From assembly GCA_008501545.1 (NCBI GenBank), contig QQUM01000740.1, positions 1-9,292 of the forward strand: 9,292 bases of DNA. Reading direction: 5' to 3'. A program made the position numbers and the translations under genes. The notes beneath the pieces were generated by a model. The model did not search any database and was not told the origin of the DNA. It saw only the letters and a program-made list of their open reading frames with translations. This stretch comes from Calditrichota bacterium. Its GTDB lineage: Bacteria; Zhuqueibacterota; Zhuqueibacteria; Zhuqueibacterales; Geothermadaptataceae. This document shows, one piece after another, positions 5,915 to 9,292 of the stretch (position 1 is the first letter of the stretch; each line of letters opens with the position of its first letter).

Positions 5915-8467
5915 CTAGTCGATATGCTTCACGTACATTAAACCCAATTCTATCGTTTGGTTGGTTTCATCATGTTTTGCCACAACGCGTAGTTGTGGTT
6001 GTACTTTGTGCAGATGTTGTGGAATTTCACTGCGCAATGAAAACTTGCTTGTGAAAGTATCCGAATCTTTTGCATGATGCAATTGCAGGACTGTGGCATC
6101 ATTTTTATCTTCCAAAGTACTGGCAAAATAGACTTGGACCTCGACATCTTCCGGTTCCAATTCTCCAAGATAGAGCTCTGCTGTAACATCCAGATGATTG
6201 TTGTCCATTTCGAGATCAACGGAAGTGCAGTGGACCAATGGCCAATTTTCGTAGAGTATCTCTTTATAGATCGAGAGGTCACGCGCGCCTGCAAAATCAG
6301 AATCACTGGTTTTGTGATTCCGGTCGATGCCATGTTTATAGAGCTGTTCAAAATAATTACACACCATCACTTCCGTGTTAAACACGGGTGTTACAGTCGC
6401 AATTGACGATTTTACTGCAGAGAACCAGGCTTCACGATTGCCTTCAGTACCATAATATTTTGGTACGATCTCTTTTTCAAGATTTTCATACAGGCTAATC
6501 ACATCATCTTTGTCCTGCCGCTTATCATCAACATAATCTTTTTCTTTACCGATTTCCCAACCGTTTGTGCCGTCATACGCTTCCGGCCACCAACCATCGA
6601 GAACACTGAAGTTGAGACCACCATTGATTGGGACTTTCTGACCACTCGTACCGCTCGCTTCTTGTGGACGGCGAGGATTATTCAACCACACATCCACACC
6701 TTGTACCAGTTGCCTTCCCACTTCCATGTCATAATTTTCGAGAATGATAATCTTCCCTAAAAATTCCGGTTTTTGTGACATTTCCCAAATCCGTTTAATG
6801 AGCGCCTGGCCTTCCGTATCGGCCGGGTGTGCCTTTCCTGCAAAAATAAATTGCACCGGTTTAGCCGGATCATTGATTATTTTGTCCAGACGTTTTAAAT
6901 CACTGAACATCAGGGTCGCACGTTTGTAGGTGGCGAACCGGCGCGCAAATCCGATGGTTAACGCTTTTGGATCAAGCCAGGAATCGATAGCCTGAATCCG
7001 CTGCTCGTTAAATCCATTTCGCTTATATTGTTGCTTCAAGCGGGTGCGGACGAATGCAATAAACCGGTTTTTCAAAAGCTGGCTGGTGCTTTCCAGCGCT
7101 GCATCCGGAATGCTTTTCACTTCCTGCCAGAAATCGGTATTTCCAAGATTTTGTCGCCAGTCGCTACTTAAGGATTTATCATACAATGCGGCAATTTCCG
7201 GTGCGATCCAGGTTTGCGCGTGGATTCCGTTCGTAATGCTGGTAATCGGATTTTCCAGGGCCGGCACATTTTCCCACAGATGGGACCACATTTTTTGCGA
7301 AACGATGCCATGAAGTTTGCTTACACCATTTGCTTTGCAGGAAAGGCGCAGGGCAAGGATTGTCATACTGAAAAATTTATTGCCAAGCTCGTCTTCCAGC
7401 AAACCCAGGGATAGCATATCTGTAATGCTGATACCGAGTTCCTGGCAATATGCAGTAAAAAATTCATCCACCAGTGGCAGACTGAAAGCTTCGTTTCCGG
7501 CCGGTACCGGTGTATGGGTCGTGAAAACTGTGGAACCCGTTACGACTTCAGCTGCTTCTTCAAAAGAAAGCTCGTGTTCCTCCATCAATCGCTTTATGCG
7601 TTCAAATAGAGAAAAAGCCACATGCCCCTCATTCATATGCCAGACCGACGGTTTGATTTGCAGTTTCTCCAGCATCCGCACACCACCGATTCCAAGAACG
7701 ATTTCCTGAGAAATGCGCATTCTCCGATCACCACCATACAATTGGTGCGTGATGCTGCGATATTTTTCTGAATTCGCGTCAAAGTCGGTATCTAAGAGAA
7801 TAAGAAGCGAGCGGCCAACTTCGCATAACCAGGCTTTCACCTCAACCGTGCCATCTGATAACTCAACCGTAACAGTGACAGGCTTTCCATCGGCATCAAC
7901 AATTTCCTGTACTGCAAGCTGGTTAAAATCATGTGAAGGATAAATATTTTTCTGATGGCCATTCCCGTCAATTTCCTGCTTGAAGTAACCATTGCGATAC
8001 ATCAAACCGACACCGATAAACGGCAGGCCGATATCACTCGCAGATTTGGTATGATCTCCGGCCAAAATGCCGAGACCACCGGAATAGATAGGCAGGCTCT
8101 CATGCAGAGCGAATTCTGCACAAAGATAGACAACGAGCTGATCTGCATAGCGCGAATATTTGGATTCGAGCCAGGTTTTGCGGGACAAATCCGTTTGCAA
8201 CGCCTTGCGCACATTATGATAGGCTTCCATAAATCCGGCATCGTTCGCCAATTCTTCGAATCGCTCGACTGGAGTATCTTGCAAGAGCTTAACGGCGTTG
8301 TGATGAACAGACCATGCCTTCGTATCGATTTGGGAAAACAGATCCTGTGTTTCCGGATGCCATGTCCACCGCAGATTATAGGCCAGTGTTTTTAATTCAC
8401 TTAATTTTTCAGGAACATCCGTTTGGGGAGTTTTTGTTATCGGTCGCGTAAATGCGGCTTCACTCAT
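5915..8467 (-). CDS. glgP: Alpha-glucan phosphorylase, GT35 (glycogen/maltodextrin phosphorylase)
   Basis: A PLP-dependent cytoplasmic phosphorylase that cleaves terminal alpha-1,4-glucosyl units of glycogen or maltodextrin with phosphate, giving glucose-1-phosphate. At 850 residues it belongs to the bacterial alpha-glucan phosphorylase type with an N-terminal DUF3417-like segment (LAYNLRWTWHPETQDLFSQI, about 28-47). Recognisable blocks are YSGGLGILAGDH (128-139), WHMNEGH (276-282), HTPVPAGNE (318-326), GFARRFATYKR (506-516), FAGKAHPAD (542-550) and NNPRRPQEASGTSGQK (596-611), where Lys611 is the predicted PLP Schiff-base lysine. The frame is intact and full length. ATG at 8467 has AAAGG (8476-8480) 8 bases upstream. 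No other glycogen gene is in the window; the 155-base upstream gap suggests its own promoter. It converges with the glycosylase gene. Confidence 0.95.
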   Translation of the reverse strand: MSEAAFTRPITKTPQTDVPEKLSELKTLAYNLRWTWHPETQDLFSQIDTKAWSVHHNAVKLLQDTPVERFEELANDAGFMEAYHNVRKALQTDLSRKTWLESKYSRYADQLVVYLCAEFALHESLPIYSGGLGILAGDHTKSASDIGLPFIGVGLMYRNGYFKQEIDGNGHQKNIYPSHDFNQLAVQEIVDADGKPVTVTVELSDGTVEVKAWLCEVGRSLLILLDTDFDANSEKYRSITHQLYGGDRRMRISQEIVLGIGGVRMLEKLQIKPSVWHMNEGHVAFSLFERIKRLMEEHELSFEEAAEVVTGSTVFTTHTPVPAGNEAFSLPLVDEFFTAYCQELGISITDMLSLGLLEDELGNKFFSMTILALRLSCKANGVSKLHGIVSQKMWSHLWENVPALENPITSITNGIHAQTWIAPEIAALYDKSLSSDWRQNLGNTDFWQEVKSIPDAALESTSQLLKNRFIAFVRTRLKQQYKRNGFNEQRIQAIDSWLDPKALTIGFARRFATYKRATLMFSDLKRLDKIINDPAKPVQFIFAGKAHPADTEGQALIKRIWEMSQKPEFLGKIIILENYDMEVGRQLVQGVDVWLNNPRRPQEASGTSGQKVPINGGLNFSVLDGWWPEAYDGTNGWEIGKEKDYVDDKRQDKDDVISLYENLEKEIVPKYYGTEGNREAWFSAVKSSIATVTPVFNTEVMVCNYFEQLYKHGIDRNHKTSDSDFAGARDLSIYKEILYENWPLVHCTSVDLEMDNNHLDVTAELYLGELEPEDVEVQVYFASTLEDKNDATVLQLHHAKDSDTFTSKFSLRSEIPQHLHKVQPQLRVVAKHDETNQTIELGLMYVKHID

Positions 8468-8555
8468 GTTTATTACCTTTATATTATATTCGTTGATGGC
8501 TTTAGTAAAAAGTCGGAAAATACATGGACTTACTTAAAAATGCGAGAAGAAAAAT

Positions 8556-8584
8556 ATTATATTTTTTTTAAAATGCAAGTGAAA
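8556..8584 (-). promoter_or_regulatory. Candidate glgP promoter
   Basis: On the minus strand a perfect TATAAT (8561-8556) lies 17 bases after TTTCAC (8584-8579), a poor -35 match. It would leave a leader of about 80 bases. A second TATAAT at 8488-8483 sits too close to the ribosome site to be useful. Just upstream, TTTGT-AC-ACAAA (8608-8619) is a short palindrome that could be an operator. The region is very AT-rich, so chance matches are likely. Confidence 0.35.
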
Positions 8585-8622
8585 GCTGGAAGGGATTTCG
8601 TGGTTATTTTGTACACAAATTC

Positions 8623-8841
8623 TCAAATGAAAGAGTAGAATCCGGCAATAAACAACCCAGTCCAGAGGATGGTTTGAGCTAAAATTCGGGGCGTTTTTTC
8701 GAAAATACGCTGGTGCATGAGAAGTGAAAAAAATGCTGTTAAGCCAACTTTTCCAAGAAATGGATAATAAGGTTGATTGAGTAATAGAATCGCGATGCCC
8801 CCGGCTGTGATTAACTGGATTCGATCTTGCCTTATCCTCAT
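8623..8841 (-). CDS. Small hypothetical membrane protein, 72 residues
   Basis: I do not recognise this protein. It has a short charged N-terminus (MRIRQDR), a hydrophobic stretch at about 8-21 (IQLITAGGIAILLL), a middle segment with PYYPFLGKVGLTAFFSLL (24-41), a basic loop with HQRIFEKTPR, and a C-terminal hydrophobic helix at about 54-72, so two or three membrane passes with Arg/Lys-rich ends are likely. ATG at 8841 has AGGG about 12 bases upstream, further than ideal. It lies 117 bases downstream of era on the same strand and 155 bases before glgP. The hydrophobic pattern with charged loops favours a real gene over a chance frame, but its length leaves doubt. Confidence 0.55.
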   Translation of the reverse strand: MRIRQDRIQLITAGGIAILLLNQPYYPFLGKVGLTAFFSLLMHQRIFEKTPRILAQTILWTGLFIAGFYSFI

Positions 8842-8958
8842 TCTATAATCAATCCCTTCTTCTTTTTGTGTTCAATCACATTTATAATTGGTGCACTGCC
8901 CTGATAAAATTCTTATATTTTCGATTAAGGGGCACCTCCCGATTCACCGGGACACATT

Positions 8959-9292
8959 TTATTTATAGCCTAAATTACGCAACATGCCTTCTTTATCACG
9001 CCATTTCGGCCGTACAGAGACAAACAAATCAAGAAAGACTTCACGCTCCAACATCGCTTCGATCTCTTTTCTTGATGCTTCGCCAACCTTTTTTAGTGCC
9101 TGGCCTTTTTTACCGATCAATATGGCCTTTTGTGAACTGCGCTCGGCCAAAATTGTTGCGCGAATATAATCCTTTCGTCCATCACGTTCCTTGAATTCCT
9201 CAATAGAGACAGTTGTTGAATAGGGAATCTCATCGCCATAATTGCGAAAGATTTGCTCCCGTATCAACTCCGATACAAAAAATCGTTCCGGC
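8959..9292 (-). CDS. era: GTPase Era, C-terminal KH-domain part (cut by window end)
   Basis: Era is an essential GTPase that binds 16S rRNA near its 3' end during 30S subunit assembly. Only the C-terminal 110 or so residues are present; the frame stays open to 9291, reading [15 protein letters not shown] at the window edge, so the G domain lies outside. The KH domain is clear: the IREQIF helix, [33 protein letters not shown] with the GKKG loop, then [14 protein letters not shown] and the terminal [17 protein letters not shown] block. The TAA stop is at 8961-8959. An apparent TTG start at 9267 is internal, not the true start. A small membrane-protein gene follows 117 bases downstream. Confidence 0.95.
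   Translation of the reverse strand, partial: PERFFVSELIREQIFRNYGDEIPYSTTVSIEEFKERDGRKDYIRATILAERSSQKAILIGKKGQALKKVGEASRKEIEAMLEREVFLDLFVSVRPKWRDKEGMLRNLGYK

Noticed and set aside
6074..8395. Several long frames antisense to the alpha-glucan phosphorylase gene
   Set aside because: All lie opposite a full-length, strongly conserved gene and have no family motifs; they are shadow frames of its codon use.
8551..8570. AT palindrome (AAAATAT-T-ATATTTT) as a terminator downstream of the small membrane gene
   Set aside because: The stem is all A/T with a one-base loop, so it cannot form a stable RNA hairpin; it is better read as AT-rich promoter DNA of glgP.
8868..9194. 108-codon plus-strand frame opposite era
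   Set aside because: It is antisense to the conserved Era KH domain, with no ribosome site or protein-like pattern.

Overview
This 9.3 kb window looks like ordinary bacterial chromosome: dense genes on both strands, Shine-Dalgarno-type ribosome sites (GGAGG, AGGA), short spacers and short gene overlaps. I see no insertion sequence, phage gene, integrase, CRISPR array, tRNA or rRNA. A membrane-phospholipid methyltransferase, an N-anchored haem-binding protein and an exported phosphatase suggest a Gram-negative-type bacterium of moderate GC. Placement in or near the FCB (Bacteroidota/Calditrichota-like) group is only a guess; no marker here fixes the taxon.

Layout. 32-763 (+) encodes a PmtA-like phospholipid N-methyltransferase. 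764-1127 has no convincing gene, but it holds nested inverted repeats (806-933) and an intrinsic terminator for the next operon, which reads leftwards. 1128-2913 (-) is a two-gene operon: an NPT2-type Na+/phosphate symporter (2913 to 1813) followed closely by a free-standing PhoU-domain protein (1808 to 1128). A divergent intergenic region (2914-3211) separates it from a rightward group: an N-anchored haem-binding protein (3212-3661), a purple-acid-phosphatase-like exported metallophosphoesterase (3818-5230) and a family-4-like uracil-DNA glycosylase (5227-5808) that overlaps the phosphatase by ATGA. A strong hairpin lies in the convergent gap (5809-5914). The rest is leftward: a GT35 alpha-glucan phosphorylase (8467 to 5915), a 72-residue membrane protein (8841 to 8623) and the C-terminal KH part of the GTPase Era, cut by the window end (9292 to 8959).

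How the genes may work together. The centre has a phosphate theme: a secreted phosphomonoesterase-like enzyme could release phosphate that the divergent Na+/Pi symporter imports, with the PhoU-like protein modulating the symporter. This is inferred from gene content and divergent layout only; I found no convincing Pho box. The phosphorylase consumes phosphate to make glucose-1-phosphate from glycogen-type glucans, but its own upstream region argues for separate control. Era and the small membrane gene look like unrelated housekeeping neighbours.

No clearly undescribed system is visible. The best second-look items are the symporter's start site (no ATG/GTG; an AUU ideally placed after GGAGG, with an overlapping mini-ORF), the altered metal-site residues of the phosphatase, the structured intergenic element at 806-933, and a convergent-gap hairpin whose G-U wobbles favour plus-strand RNA.
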